From: Glaciecola nitratireducens FR1064
GTDB taxonomy: Bacteria; Pseudomonadota; Gammaproteobacteria; Enterobacterales; Alteromonadaceae
Direction of reading: 5' to 3'
Assembly: GCF_000226565.1 (NCBI RefSeq)
Contig: NC_016041.1
Location: forward strand, 3,534,001-3,598,000
DNA length: 64,000 nucleotides
In this document: positions 27,265 to 36,442 of the stretch, piece by piece
Position numbering within the stretch: the stretch's first letter is position 1
How the letters are laid out: each line of letters begins with the position of its first letter
The notes under the pieces: model-generated
What the model was told of the DNA's origin: nothing
The model's input: the letters and a program-made list of their open reading frames with translations, nothing else
Database searches by the model: none
Position numbers and translations under genes: made by a program

Positions 27265-27969
27265 ATGCAAACGCCAAATATCCTTATCGTTGAAGACGAA
27301 GTAGTTACACGCACCACCCTGAAAAGCTTGTTCGAAGCTGAAGGCTACAATGTATTCGAAGCTGAAAACGGCGAAGAAATGCATGACTTCTTCCAAAATA
27401 ATCAGATAAATTTAGTGATCATGGACATTAACCTGCCGGGCAAAAATGGCCTTATTTTAGCGCGTGAAGTTCGTGATAGAAAAAATGTCGGTCTTATCTT
27501 CCTTACCGGACGTGATAATGATGTTGACCGTATTTTAGGTCTTGAAATTGGTGCAGATGATTACTTGACCAAACCGTTTAATCCTCGTGAACTAACAATT
27601 CGCGCTCGTAATTTATTGTCGCGCACAAGCAATGCATCTGAAGATGATGATTTGCCAAGTAAAGTAAGCTTCAATGGCTGGATACTTGACGGCGATAGCC
27701 GTAGTTTGATTTCACCCGTTGGTAAAGAATTCAGATTACCACGCAGTGAATTCAGAGCGTTACATCTGTTCTTAAGCAATCCAGGGAAGATACTAACCCG
27801 TGAGCAGCTCATTATGGAAATGACTGGCCGTGAATTACGTCCAAATGACAGAACTGTCGACGTTACCATTCGCCGCATTCGCAAGCACTTCGAATCACAA
27901 CCAAATGATGCAGAATTGATTGTCACGATCCACGGTGAAGGTTACCGTTTTTGCGGCGAAGTGGATTAA
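27265..27969 (+). CDS. arcA: Two-component response regulator ArcA
   Basis: A 234-residue OmpR-family regulator very close to E. coli ArcA along its length ([58 protein letters not shown]). The phosphoacceptor is Asp54, and the switch Lys lies in [11 protein letters not shown]. The C-terminal winged helix ends [15 protein letters not shown]...[12 protein letters not shown]. ArcA represses aerobic respiration genes under low oxygen. No sensor kinase gene (arcB) is adjacent, as is usual. A strong hairpin terminator follows. Confidence 0.95.
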   Translation: MQTPNILIVEDEVVTRTTLKSLFEAEGYNVFEAENGEEMHDFFQNNQINLVIMDINLPGKNGLILAREVRDRKNVGLIFLTGRDNDVDRILGLEIGADDYLTKPFNPRELTIRARNLLSRTSNASEDDDLPSKVSFNGWILDGDSRSLISPVGKEFRLPRSEFRALHLFLSNPGKILTREQLIMEMTGRELRPNDRTVDVTIRRIRKHFESQPNDAELIVTIHGEGYRFCGEVD

Positions 27970-28011
27970 TCTTCTTACGCTAGGATGTAAAATCATTAAG
28001 CTTTAAATTAG

Positions 28012-28039
28012 AAAGGCCGCTCAGTTGAGCGGCCTTTTT
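28012..28039 (+). terminator. Strong intrinsic terminator after arcA
   Basis: AAGGCCGCTCA and TGAGCGGCCTT form an 11-bp GC-rich stem with a 2-nt nominal loop, followed by TTTTT. It lies between the convergent arcA and pmbA genes and could serve both, although the T-tract is clearly on the arcA side. Confidence 0.9.
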
Positions 28040-28064
28040 ATTGTTACGCATTTAACTCTTGAAA

Positions 28065-29396
28065 TTAAGCACCAGCCACCTGCATAGACTCAATTAGGAT
28101 TGAGCCTGTTTGAATGCTGCTTCTCAGTTCTGTTTCAGCGCCAATGGCGATGATATTCTGGAACATATCTTGTAAGTTTCCGGCAATCGTTATTTCATGT
28201 ACGGGGTATTGAATGATGCCGTTTTCAACCCAAAAACCTGCAGCACCACGCGAATAGTCGCCGTTCACAATATTCACACCTTGTCCCATTAGCTCAGTAA
28301 CAATCAAGCCAGTGCCCATTTTTTCAAGGAGTTCTTTATCTGACTCACCCGTTGAACTGAGCAGCCAATTGTGAATACCACCTGCATGACCGTTGGTCTG
28401 CATTTTTAATTTACGCGCTGAGTAACTGGTTAACAAATAGTGCTGCAGCACGCCCGACTCAACAATGGTCATGTCTTGGGTACGAACGCCTTCGTTGTCG
28501 AACGGCGAGCTTGCCAAGCCTTTTAGTAAATGCGGCTTTTCATTGATGGTTAGCCAATCAGGGAATACTTTTGTACCTAAACTATCTAATAGGAAGGAAG
28601 ACTGCCTGTATAAACTACCGCCACTAATCGCGCTCACAAAGTGTCCAAAAATCTCCGATGCGATATCGCGGTGGAACAATACAGGCACTTTTGCTGTATT
28701 GATCTTCTTGGCACCTAGGCGACTTAGCGTTTCCTTTGCTGCATCAATTCCAACTTTGTAAGCGGAGTCGAGTAAATGCGCTTCACGATTCATAGTGTAG
28801 CTATAATTGCGCTGCATATCCTCCCCGTCTTGGGCAATAAGAACGCAACTTAAACTATAACGACTGCTTGCATAACCGGCGTTAATTCCGTGAGTATTTC
28901 CATACACTCTTACGCCTAAATTAGCGTTATATGATGCACCATCCGAATTTACAATCTTCGAATCGGAGTCCATTCCAGCAGTTTCGGCTTCAATTGCTAA
29001 TTTAATTCCTGCTTGGGTATCTAATTCTATGGGGTGGTATAAATCTAAATCAGGAATATCAGCGGCAATAAACTCCTTGTCGGCGATCCCCGCACAGTCA
29101 TCTTCGTTCGTATATTTTGCAATTTCTACGGCTTTTTCTACCGTTAATCTTAACGCAGCAGGGCTCAAATCAGCAGTTGATGCGCTGCCCTTCTTCTTCC
29201 CTACAAACACTGCTATGCCTAGGCCGCCGTCATTCGTGAACTCTACAGTTTCAACTTCTTTTAACCTTGAAGATACGGCAATGCCCTGAACTTTCGACAT
29301 ACTTGCCTCGGCTGCGGTAGCGCCCTTTTGAATGGCAAGACGCAATGCGTCATCTACGACATTTTGAATTTCTGCTAACTGCTTTTCAGATTCCAT
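28065..29396 (-). CDS. pmbA: Metalloprotease subunit PmbA (TldE)
   Basis: A 443-residue member of the TldD/PmbA family. In the TldD/TldE heterodimer, TldD holds the zinc site and TldE the supporting subunit; together they degrade unfolded peptides and process microcin B17 or CcdA in E. coli. Visible features are the N-terminal GATAAEASMSKVQGIAVSSRLKEVETVEFTNDGGLGIAVF and the C-terminal YSRGAAGFWVENGIIQYPVHEITIAGNLQDMFQNI, both family hallmarks. Length is normal (E. coli 450). It is divergent from darP, as in enterobacteria. Confidence 0.93.
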   Translation of the reverse strand: MESEKQLAEIQNVVDDALRLAIQKGATAAEASMSKVQGIAVSSRLKEVETVEFTNDGGLGIAVFVGKKKGSASTADLSPAALRLTVEKAVEIAKYTNEDDCAGIADKEFIAADIPDLDLYHPIELDTQAGIKLAIEAETAGMDSDSKIVNSDGASYNANLGVRVYGNTHGINAGYASSRYSLSCVLIAQDGEDMQRNYSYTMNREAHLLDSAYKVGIDAAKETLSRLGAKKINTAKVPVLFHRDIASEIFGHFVSAISGGSLYRQSSFLLDSLGTKVFPDWLTINEKPHLLKGLASSPFDNEGVRTQDMTIVESGVLQHYLLTSYSARKLKMQTNGHAGGIHNWLLSSTGESDKELLEKMGTGLIVTELMGQGVNIVNGDYSRGAAGFWVENGIIQYPVHEITIAGNLQDMFQNIIAIGAETELRSSIQTGSILIESMQVAGA

Positions 29397-29478
29397 ATTT
29401 TCTTTTTACTGTCCAAACAATAGTGTGACGGTTACAATCTATGGTAATTCTAGCACTAAAGAAATCAAAAAACTTTAT

Positions 29479-30006
29479 ATGAATGCCGATTATAACCCCG
29501 AGCCACTTCTTGATGAAAATGGCGAAATAATAAAAAGTAAGACTCAGCTTAAGCAAGATGCGGAAGACATAAAACAATTAGGTGTCGCTTTAGTTGAGTT
29601 TTCAAATGCGCAGTTGGATGAAATTCCAATGAACGATGAATTACGTGAAGCAATTCAATTAGCTAATCGTATTAACAAGAAGAAGGACGGTTTTAGACGT
29701 CAACTTCAATTGATTGGCAAGATATTGCGACAGTGCGATCTTGAGCAAATTGAAGATGGGATCAACAGACTTCGAGCGCATCACCTAAGAACAAATACTC
29801 ACTTCCACGAGCTTGAGCAACTTCGAGACGACATTGTGAATAAAGGCGATAGCGCAATTCAGTCTCTTTTAGATGAACATCCTGATTTAGACCGACAAAA
29901 GCTAAGGCAAATGCATCGTCAGGCCGTTAAGCAGAAAGAGGCTGAAAAACCACCAAAAGCTGCACGCGAAATTTTTCAGTATTTAAAACAAAACATTGAA
30001 GAGTAG
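29479..30006 (+). CDS. darP: Ribosome biogenesis factor DarP (YjgA family)
   Basis: A 175-residue, highly charged helical protein matching YjgA/DarP: KTQLKQDAEDIKQLGVALVEF, RIRKKDG-like NRINKKKDGFRRQLQLIGKILRQ and KPPKAAREIFQYLKQNIEE. DarP helps late assembly of the 50S subunit. I start at the ATG at 29479 (MNADYNPEPLLDENGEI), which matches the usual acidic N-terminus; the frame extends to a GTG at 29425 with 18 extra residues that have no family support. Neither start has a strong Shine-Dalgarno. The divergent partner is pmbA, the normal gammaproteobacterial arrangement. Confidence 0.9.
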   Translation: MNADYNPEPLLDENGEIIKSKTQLKQDAEDIKQLGVALVEFSNAQLDEIPMNDELREAIQLANRINKKKDGFRRQLQLIGKILRQCDLEQIEDGINRLRAHHLRTNTHFHELEQLRDDIVNKGDSAIQSLLDEHPDLDRQKLRQMHRQAVKQKEAEKPPKAAREIFQYLKQNIEE

Positions 30007-30011
30007 TTTTC

Positions 30012-32438
30012 ATGACAGTAAAAGTATTAAAAGTATTTTCAGTGCTATTTTTTGCGCTTTCTTTAGCCGCCTGCAATGGTGCCTCGGGTGACAATGAAAT
30101 AGTTGGCGAAACAGATTCAGCTGTTACCTCACTATCAGTTAGCGTACTAAATGCGAATTGCGATGCAGTTGCAGGCAATGCTTTTATACTCGGTGAAACA
30201 GTTTGCGTTCAAGCGACGCTTGCCCAAAATGGTGCTCCGCTTGTCGGGGAAATCATTAGCTTTGAAGCCGGCATAGGCGAGCTTTCAGCGGCAACAAAGC
30301 TAACAGATAGCAGTGGCGTTGCTCAAATTACCTTGACTTCAGCTAACGGAAACGTCGGTGCGGCCTCAATTGATGCGTCTTTTGGCGAATTAACAGCTGT
30401 AGCGAACTACGAATTTTTATCCGCGGCGACTGTAAGCCCTAAACTTCCATCCATAACGATAAGTCTACTGAACGAGCAAGGTAATCCAATTTCGCGCTTT
30501 AAAGCGAATGAAGTCGTGCAGGTACGCGCCTCATTATTAAATAGCGACGACACCCCCATCGTTAATGAGATCGTTAGCTTTCAAAGCACGTCGGGAGCTG
30601 TTTCGGTAACGCAAGCGCTAACTAACGATCAAGGCATCGCACTGGCTGCACTGACAACGTCTGAGCTAGAATTAGGCGCAGCGTCGATATCAGCAACTTT
30701 TAGTATTAATGGGGAATCTGTCAGCAACTCTTTAAATTTTGAAGTGCAGTCAATTGATACCGTTAACGATAATGTTGTGCGCTTTGGTTACTTTGAAGAC
30801 GGTGTTTTTATCGAGAATATGATTAGCTTAGGTAATGCATCTTCTACTGACGAGCTTTCTATCAGTGCTGGCGCAACGCTAGGAGTAACGGTCGCATTGG
30901 TTGACGAAAATGACCAAGTAATTCCAACAAGTACACCGGTCTCGTTTACGTCAAGATGTGTTCAAAGTGGTGATGCCACACTTGATGCCACAGTTAACAC
31001 GATAAATGGGACTGCAAATGCAACTTACAAAGACCTAAGTTGCGCTGGCGGAGCCGGTAATATAGATACCATTACGGCAACCATTAACGTTAATTCCATT
31101 AGCGTCACAATTAGTCGCGACCTTATATTGACCCCAGAAACGGCCGGCGCAATTGAATTTATATCTGCTTCACCGGAAAATATCGTGCTGCAAGGCACAG
31201 GTGGTCAGGGTCGTGAGTCTGTTTCTACCGTAACCTTTCAGGTAACCGGAGCGCAAGGTAATCCTTTATCTCAGCAATCCGTTGATTTCAGTTTGAATAC
31301 AAATACAGGCGGTCTGACGCTTTCTCCAGCGACAGCAATTACCAATTCAGAGGGCCAAGTGAGTGTCAAGGTGACCGCAGGGAATGTTCCCACGTCAGTG
31401 AGAGTAACAGCACAAGTGGCTATTAGCGACGCACAAATAATTCAAACACAGTCAGACTTGCTGTCAATTAACACCGGTCTTCCTGATCAGAACAGTATTA
31501 CTTTATCTCCGTCTGATTTAAACCCTGAGGCTCTTAATATCGATGGCGCAGAAGTTACTATTTTCGCGAGCTTAGCGGATACATTTAACAATCCTGTCCC
31601 CGACGGCACAACCGTTTCGTTTACCGCTGAAGGAGGCCGCATTCAGCCAACGTGCAATACTTCTAATGGCGCATGTAGCGTGATTTGGACTAGCGCAAAC
31701 CCAAGGGTCGATGATCACCGTGTCACTATTCTAGCCACTGCAATTGGTCACGAAACGCTTATTGATAGCAATGGTAACAATCAATATGACGATGCTGATG
31801 GTTCAGCAATTATAAGCAATGACGGAAGCGGTTTTGACGTTACATTACCTACCAGATCTGGCTTTGTCGATTTAAGTGAAGCTTGGCGCGACGACAACGA
31901 GAATAGAGTTAGAGATGCTAATGAAATCTACTTAGACTTTGATGCATCTGGTGGCGCTCAGCCTGATCCACAAAATGGACGTTTCGATGGACCCCAGTGC
32001 ACAGGAGCTTCTTGTGGAGCTGAGAGTATTCATGTGCGCAGAGCAATCGTCCTTGTAACATCAAGCAGCGCTGCTGTCATTTCGGTTAGTAATGACGGCG
32101 TTGAATTAGCCAGCAATCAATCAGCAGGTTCGGCTACCCCGGTATTATCGATTCCTCGCGGGAATAGTGCATTCTTCCAGTACACTTACTCTGATACCGC
32201 CGGTCAACCTATCGCAAGCGGTTCTAGCATTGTTGCTACCGCAAGTGCTGGTGCATTGAATGGCACGGTGGACGATATCATGCCTCAGTCAAACCTTAAT
32301 GCTGGCAGAACAAGGGAGTTCACTGTTACAAACAACCTACTGGCAGCTGATACAACTATAGACACGACGGTAAGCATAAACATCACTTCCCCAAGTGGCG
32401 TTGTATCTTCGCTGAGTTTCGTCGTGACATTGGACTAA
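30012..32438 (+). CDS. Lipoprotein with bacterial Ig-like (Big-1 type) repeats
   Basis: An 808-residue surface or periplasmic lipoprotein: a hydrophobic leader with lipobox LAAC, lipidated Cys21. It then has a series of beta-sandwich repeats of about 100 residues. Each carries the invasin-like Big-1 pattern, such as GAPLVGEIISFEAGIGELSAATKLTDSSGVAQITLTSAN and TPIVNEIVSFQSTSGAVSVTQALTNDQGIALAALTTS. A later unit (NPVPDGTTVSFTAEGGRIQPTCNTSNGACSVIWTS) is the same type. A calcium-type stretch DSNGNNQYDDADGS and DDNENRVRDANEIY precede the C-terminal part. Probable role: adhesion or a stalk on the cell surface. It starts 5 bp after darP and is followed after 24 bp by a diguanylate cyclase. Confidence 0.82.
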   Translation: MTVKVLKVFSVLFFALSLAACNGASGDNEIVGETDSAVTSLSVSVLNANCDAVAGNAFILGETVCVQATLAQNGAPLVGEIISFEAGIGELSAATKLTDSSGVAQITLTSANGNVGAASIDASFGELTAVANYEFLSAATVSPKLPSITISLLNEQGNPISRFKANEVVQVRASLLNSDDTPIVNEIVSFQSTSGAVSVTQALTNDQGIALAALTTSELELGAASISATFSINGESVSNSLNFEVQSIDTVNDNVVRFGYFEDGVFIENMISLGNASSTDELSISAGATLGVTVALVDENDQVIPTSTPVSFTSRCVQSGDATLDATVNTINGTANATYKDLSCAGGAGNIDTITATINVNSISVTISRDLILTPETAGAIEFISASPENIVLQGTGGQGRESVSTVTFQVTGAQGNPLSQQSVDFSLNTNTGGLTLSPATAITNSEGQVSVKVTAGNVPTSVRVTAQVAISDAQIIQTQSDLLSINTGLPDQNSITLSPSDLNPEALNIDGAEVTIFASLADTFNNPVPDGTTVSFTAEGGRIQPTCNTSNGACSVIWTSANPRVDDHRVTILATAIGHETLIDSNGNNQYDDADGSAIISNDGSGFDVTLPTRSGFVDLSEAWRDDNENRVRDANEIYLDFDASGGAQPDPQNGRFDGPQCTGASCGAESIHVRRAIVLVTSSSAAVISVSNDGVELASNQSAGSATPVLSIPRGNSAFFQYTYSDTAGQPIASGSSIVATASAGALNGTVDDIMPQSNLNAGRTREFTVTNNLLAADTTIDTTVSINITSPSGVVSSLSFVVTLD

Positions 32439-32462
32439 GAAGCATAGGTAATAAATGTTAGT

Positions 32463-33524
32463 ATGAACAGCTTCTGGTACAAGCCGTTTCCGCAGTATCC
32501 GCGCGGGCATATGAATTTTTGGCGGGTGAGATTAATACTGCATATATTATTAATTTCAGCCGTTATGTTCACAACAGTAGCCGCAATTAACTTCATCGTT
32601 TTTTCAAGTATTGAATTAGGCCTTTTAGATTCTGTCGGCACAATACTCTCCTTAGGCATTTATGCTTGGTTTCGAAAAACCGGAAATGTTGCCCTTGCCT
32701 CGTGGATGATAACAACGGCTTTTACAGCCCTTGTTATGTATTTTATATTCATGGTAAATGGTACTGCGAACTCCTTTATGTGGGCAATTTTGATACCGCC
32801 AATATCCTACTTTCTATTAGGAAAAAATTGGGGGACGGTATTTTCTGCGATTATTTTTGGTTTTTGCTGCTATATCGCTTATCAACTATATGATAGTCAA
32901 CCTGCTGTAGAATACAGTTTGGGGTCATTTTTAAATATTGTAGAAGTGAGTGTTGCCCTATTGCTCATGTTTAGATTTTACGAAGGCACGCGTTCAGACG
33001 CTTATCAAGAACTTTCGTACCAAAATCAAAAAATACAGCTGCTTGCAGAAACCGACAAATTGACCGGTTTATTCAACCGAGAAAAATTTGACCAATATCT
33101 AATAAACTTAATGAGTTCAAACGATCGATCAAAAACCAGCCTATCGCTACTCCTTTTAGATGTAGATCATTTTAAACAAATTAACGACAGCAAAGGTCAT
33201 TTAGAAGGCGACAAAATCCTTAAAGGTTTAGCAGAGGTACTACAGAGTAAAATTCGGCCTAACGACCTTTTAGCCAGATGGGGCGGAGAAGAGTTTGTTG
33301 TTGTGCTGCCCGATACCCAAGTAGATAACGCTAAAGACTTTGCCGAGCGTCTGCGTGCACATGTCGAGCAAAACACCATAGTTGGCGTTAACGTCTCAGT
33401 CAGCATAGGTGTAACCCAATTGACAGCCCATGACAACATCGACGCCTTGTTGTCCAGGGCAGACAAAGCTCTGTATAAAGCAAAACATAAAGGTCGCAAT
33501 CGAATTGAAGTTATATCACCGTGA
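32463..33524 (+). CDS. Membrane diguanylate cyclase (GGDEF domain)
   Basis: A 353-residue protein. Residues of about 20-180 contain six hydrophobic segments forming a membrane sensor of no named family that I recognise. A short coiled segment (QELSYQNQKIQLLAETDKLTGLFNREKF) joins it to a complete GGDEF domain. The active-site loop is GGEEF at 274-278, and the inhibitory I-site RxxD is present as RPND at 265-268, exactly five residues upstream. LLLLDVDHFKQIND carries the metal-binding Asp. It should therefore make cyclic di-GMP and be feedback-inhibited. It lies 24 bp after the Ig-like lipoprotein gene, suggesting co-expression of an adhesin and the signal that promotes attachment. Confidence 0.9.
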   Translation: MNSFWYKPFPQYPRGHMNFWRVRLILHILLISAVMFTTVAAINFIVFSSIELGLLDSVGTILSLGIYAWFRKTGNVALASWMITTAFTALVMYFIFMVNGTANSFMWAILIPPISYFLLGKNWGTVFSAIIFGFCCYIAYQLYDSQPAVEYSLGSFLNIVEVSVALLLMFRFYEGTRSDAYQELSYQNQKIQLLAETDKLTGLFNREKFDQYLINLMSSNDRSKTSLSLLLLDVDHFKQINDSKGHLEGDKILKGLAEVLQSKIRPNDLLARWGGEEFVVVLPDTQVDNAKDFAERLRAHVEQNTIVGVNVSVSIGVTQLTAHDNIDALLSRADKALYKAKHKGRNRIEVISP

Positions 33525-33537
33525 GTTACGCAACAGT

Positions 33538-34029
33538 TTAATTTAGGAAGTCTTCTAAAAACCAAGCAGAAAATTCGTGTCGCCCCACAAGACCGCTCTT
33601 CGAATAAATGCTCGAGGCCTGCTGTCTTGCGGTCATTTCTTTTGTTGTTCTTACGCTAGCAATTTCTTTTAAACTCAGTCCTTTCAACAAAAGTAAAGCA
33701 ACCTGCTGCTCTCCTAAAGTTAAATTCCAACTGTCGAACTGCTCCTTTATGACCAAACTGTAGCGCTTTCTCTCTTCCTTTATTTTGCTGTTCAGCAAAG
33801 CTATTTGTTGATTTGCGTCAGACAAATTTTCAGCAAGATGATGTAAACTCTTGTTCTTTTTACGTATATGCAGAATAAGAAGCGCAGCAGCTACGGCAGA
33901 AAGAACCACCAATAAAGCCTCTTGTAAAATATGCCAAAGAGGTACACCTAAGCCTAAATCAACTATTACGTCTAGACCATTGAGCAGCATAATGATGATC
34001 AAAATTATGGTGATAACCGTATTTCTCAT
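33538..34029 (-). CDS. Membrane-anchored LuxR-type HTH regulator
   Basis: A 163-residue protein with two N-terminal transmembrane segments (TVITIILIIIMLLNGLDVIV and ILQEALLVVLSAVAAALLIL), then a coiled coil of about 45 residues (HHLAENLSDANQQIALLNSKIKEERKRY). It ends in a LuxR/GerE-like helix-turn-helix (WNLTLGEQQVALLLLKGLSLKEIASVRTTKEMTARQQASSIYSKSGL). No receiver or PAS domain exists, so it is a membrane-tethered one-component regulator. It is divergent from the RND efflux operon and likely regulates it; this is inferred from position. ExxVxxLLxKGLSxKEIA matches the usual HTH signature well. Confidence 0.8.
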   Translation of the reverse strand: MRNTVITIILIIIMLLNGLDVIVDLGLGVPLWHILQEALLVVLSAVAAALLILHIRKKNKSLHHLAENLSDANQQIALLNSKIKEERKRYSLVIKEQFDSWNLTLGEQQVALLLLKGLSLKEIASVRTTKEMTARQQASSIYSKSGLVGRHEFSAWFLEDFLN

Positions 34030-34113
34030 ATTCCCTCTTTGATGTCTCAGTAATTCATAAAGATATTGTTTGTAGCTAGGTAGCTCGTAGCCTACATCAC
34101 CGTTTTTGTAAGT

Positions 34114-34142
34114 CTGTTATACATATGTTCGGTGCGTATAAT
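34114..34142 (+). promoter_or_regulatory. Putative sigma-70 promoter of the efflux operon
   Basis: A perfect TATAAT (34137-34142) lies 17 bp after a weak CTGTTA (34114-34119), about 70 bp before the tolC-type start codon. The poor -35 box would suit activation by the divergently encoded membrane regulator. An ACATATGT palindrome sits between the boxes. Confidence 0.4.
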
Positions 34143-34213
34143 ACATAAGTTTGATGTTAAAAAGGCCATTTTTATCACATAATAGTTTGATAACTAATAA
34201 CAAAGGGAAATCA

Positions 34214-35419
34214 GTGAAAGCCAGCGCCATTCAACTTAAACACTTCTTTATTTTCTGCATATTCGTAGCTCACTGCTCTTCAGCGAACGCGCAAAGTAAT
34301 TTAACCCTGCATGACAGCTTAACCGCCGCCGTTGAAAAGCAGTCCAGTAAAATGCCAGACCCAAATAATAGCGCACTAACGGACAACAAGAATTTTGATT
34401 GGTTAGACGGTAGTCCTTCCGCTTCTTTAGTTTACTTAGATAGTCAGCAAAATTTGGGAACAACTGAAAGTGAGATAAGCCTCAATTTACCAATTAAATC
34501 ACCTTTCCTTAGGAAAATAGAGAAAAGTTTAAGTAGTAAGGTAGATGCTTTGCGAACTAGCGCTCAAAAGCAGTATGCATTGTTCCTATCAGGCATCATT
34601 CGCAACATCGTTTGGGAAATTCAAATAGAGAAACTTTCAGCCACCGCGGTATCTAAAAAACAATCGATACTAGCCGAGCTGACCCTACAGTATAAAGAAA
34701 TGGCGCAAGCTCAGGCCATTCCTCAATATGTCTCATTAATAGTGCAAAAAGAATTTAACGACCATCAAATCTCTTTGGTGCAACATCAACAAAACATCAA
34801 TAATCTGATGGCTAAGTACTATCGCCTTACTGGTTTGAACGCCCTGCCTAGCGTAATTACCGAAGCGGCGCCCAATGTAGGTCAAATGGACATAAATGCT
34901 CATCCAGATATTGTTGCACTAGACAATACGTTTCAAAGTACAGAACAAACGCTGCTGAGTACGAGCAAAAGTACAGCACCTTGGAATGTTCAAATAACAG
35001 GCAAACGGGTAGAAACTCCGGGTTTTTCCGAAAATCAGCTTGGTCTTGGTATAGAAGTACCGATAAATATAGTCAATCAACTATCTACATTGCAACGAAG
35101 CGAATACAGTAAAATTAACACCGAGTACCAAATAGCTCGAAGCAAGCTCATGCATGAACTCAGCGAAGCACAAGCAAATTTGATGCAAGAGTATAAGTTT
35201 TTACAACAAAAACAAACCTTACTCGACTCCAGCACAGCTAACTTATCGGCTCTTACCCAAGCGATGACTGAGTTACGCGAAGCAAACGCGCCCAACCAAG
35301 AGTTCTATATTCGCACTCTACTCGACACCGTGGATTCAGAGTATTCAATTGAATTAAACCAAATTCATCTTCAACGCCATATTGCACTGATGAGACAAGC
35401 AGCAGGACTTACCTTATGA
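34214..35419 (+). CDS. TolC-family outer membrane efflux protein (CzcC-like)
   Basis: A 401-residue outer-membrane factor if started at GTG 34214, which has AAAGGG upstream and leads directly into the signal peptide (LKHFFIFCIFVAHCSSANAQ); TTG/ATG starts at 34151/34154 would add 20 residues ahead of it. The helical body with repeated coiled-coil segments (ATAVSKKQSILAELTLQYKEMAQAQ, then the duplicated LSEAQANLMQEYKFLQQKQTLLDSSTANLSALTQAM) is the TolC/CzcC architecture. It overlaps the adaptor gene by 4 nt. It forms the outer-membrane exit of the tripartite pump. Confidence 0.85.
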   Translation: MKASAIQLKHFFIFCIFVAHCSSANAQSNLTLHDSLTAAVEKQSSKMPDPNNSALTDNKNFDWLDGSPSASLVYLDSQQNLGTTESEISLNLPIKSPFLRKIEKSLSSKVDALRTSAQKQYALFLSGIIRNIVWEIQIEKLSATAVSKKQSILAELTLQYKEMAQAQAIPQYVSLIVQKEFNDHQISLVQHQQNINNLMAKYYRLTGLNALPSVITEAAPNVGQMDINAHPDIVALDNTFQSTEQTLLSTSKSTAPWNVQITGKRVETPGFSENQLGLGIEVPINIVNQLSTLQRSEYSKINTEYQIARSKLMHELSEAQANLMQEYKFLQQKQTLLDSSTANLSALTQAMTELREANAPNQEFYIRTLLDTVDSEYSIELNQIHLQRHIALMRQAAGLTL

Positions 35420-36438
35420 AAATTTTATCCTTCTTTATTTTATCATCGGCGTTAATGTGCCATTCGGTTTTTGCTCAAAATATGACGGTGCAGGCTGAAC
35501 AGCTGGGCAATTTGTCGCTCCAGACGAATCCTATAGATTCAGTTTCGTCTTATACGGGTAAAGATGTAATGGCGACAGTTGCCATACTGCCAGGCCAATC
35601 GTATGTGTTTAAGTCACCTATTAATGTGCAACGAATTCAGTATTTAAAAGGGGTTGGCGAAACGCTTAAGGAAAATGAAGCGTTTGCCATTATCCAAGGA
35701 CCTGAAGTGCATCATTTTTACAGGTCGTTTGAATTAACAAAAGTGCTTTTTTTACAAACTCAGACCCTGTTTAACAACAGTAAAAACCTATATCAACGCA
35801 AGTCTTTAAGTGAACAAGCATGGCTAGATGTAAGCAACCAATATAACAAGATCAGAATGGAATATGACGAACTGACGCATTTTTTTGACTTAGTTCTCAG
35901 CGTTGACGAAGCAACAGATTCGCTAACGCTCGGCGCGCCAATGGCTGGTGTGATTCAGTACAGATTATCAAATGCATTAGATATGGAAGATACGATCGCT
36001 TCGTTTACTCCAGCGCAAGCAGTTCGACTTAAAGTCAACATCCCCATCGATGCGACACAGAAGCCATTGCTCATTAGCAGCGATGGTTGCCAGCTAGCCG
36101 TCGACTTTGTCGAAAGCGCCAACTCGGCATTTTATCAAGTCGCGTGGACCAAAGCACTGACTAATGATTGCGCGTTTGCTGTTGGCCAAGTGTTAAGTGC
36201 CACACCAGAATACCAAGCAAATGCCTATGAAATAAAACAGTCTAGCGTGTTTAATTGGGAAGGAGACAATTATATTTTCATTCAAGATAAACAAAATTAC
36301 ACGGCTGTGAAGGTTAGCCTTATCACATCACATGATGACAACTATATTGTGAAATCATCCGTATCACTTGCAGGAAAAAACGTGTTGCTTAGTTCTGTCA
36401 GTGCTGTGCAGGGTATTCTGCTAGGCTTGGGGATTTAA
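35416..36438 (+). CDS. Periplasmic adaptor subunit of RND efflux pump (CzcB-like)
   Basis: A 340-residue protein with a signal peptide (residues 1-21, FILSSALMCHSVFAQ). It contains a short hairpin domain (HFYRSFELTKVLFLQTQTLFNNSKNLYQRKSLSEQAWLDVSNQYNKIRMEYDEL) and a lipoyl-type region before it (PINVQRIQYLKGVGETLKENEAFAIIQGPE), as in membrane-fusion proteins. It is shorter than typical CzcB and I see no His- or Met-rich metal site at the N-terminus. ATGA overlap with the tolC-type gene and a 4-bp gap to the pump gene show a single operon. Confidence 0.82.
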   Translation: MKILSFFILSSALMCHSVFAQNMTVQAEQLGNLSLQTNPIDSVSSYTGKDVMATVAILPGQSYVFKSPINVQRIQYLKGVGETLKENEAFAIIQGPEVHHFYRSFELTKVLFLQTQTLFNNSKNLYQRKSLSEQAWLDVSNQYNKIRMEYDELTHFFDLVLSVDEATDSLTLGAPMAGVIQYRLSNALDMEDTIASFTPAQAVRLKVNIPIDATQKPLLISSDGCQLAVDFVESANSAFYQVAWTKALTNDCAFAVGQVLSATPEYQANAYEIKQSSVFNWEGDNYIFIQDKQNYTAVKVSLITSHDDNYIVKSSVSLAGKNVLLSSVSAVQGILLGLGI

Positions 36439-36442
36439 CAAA

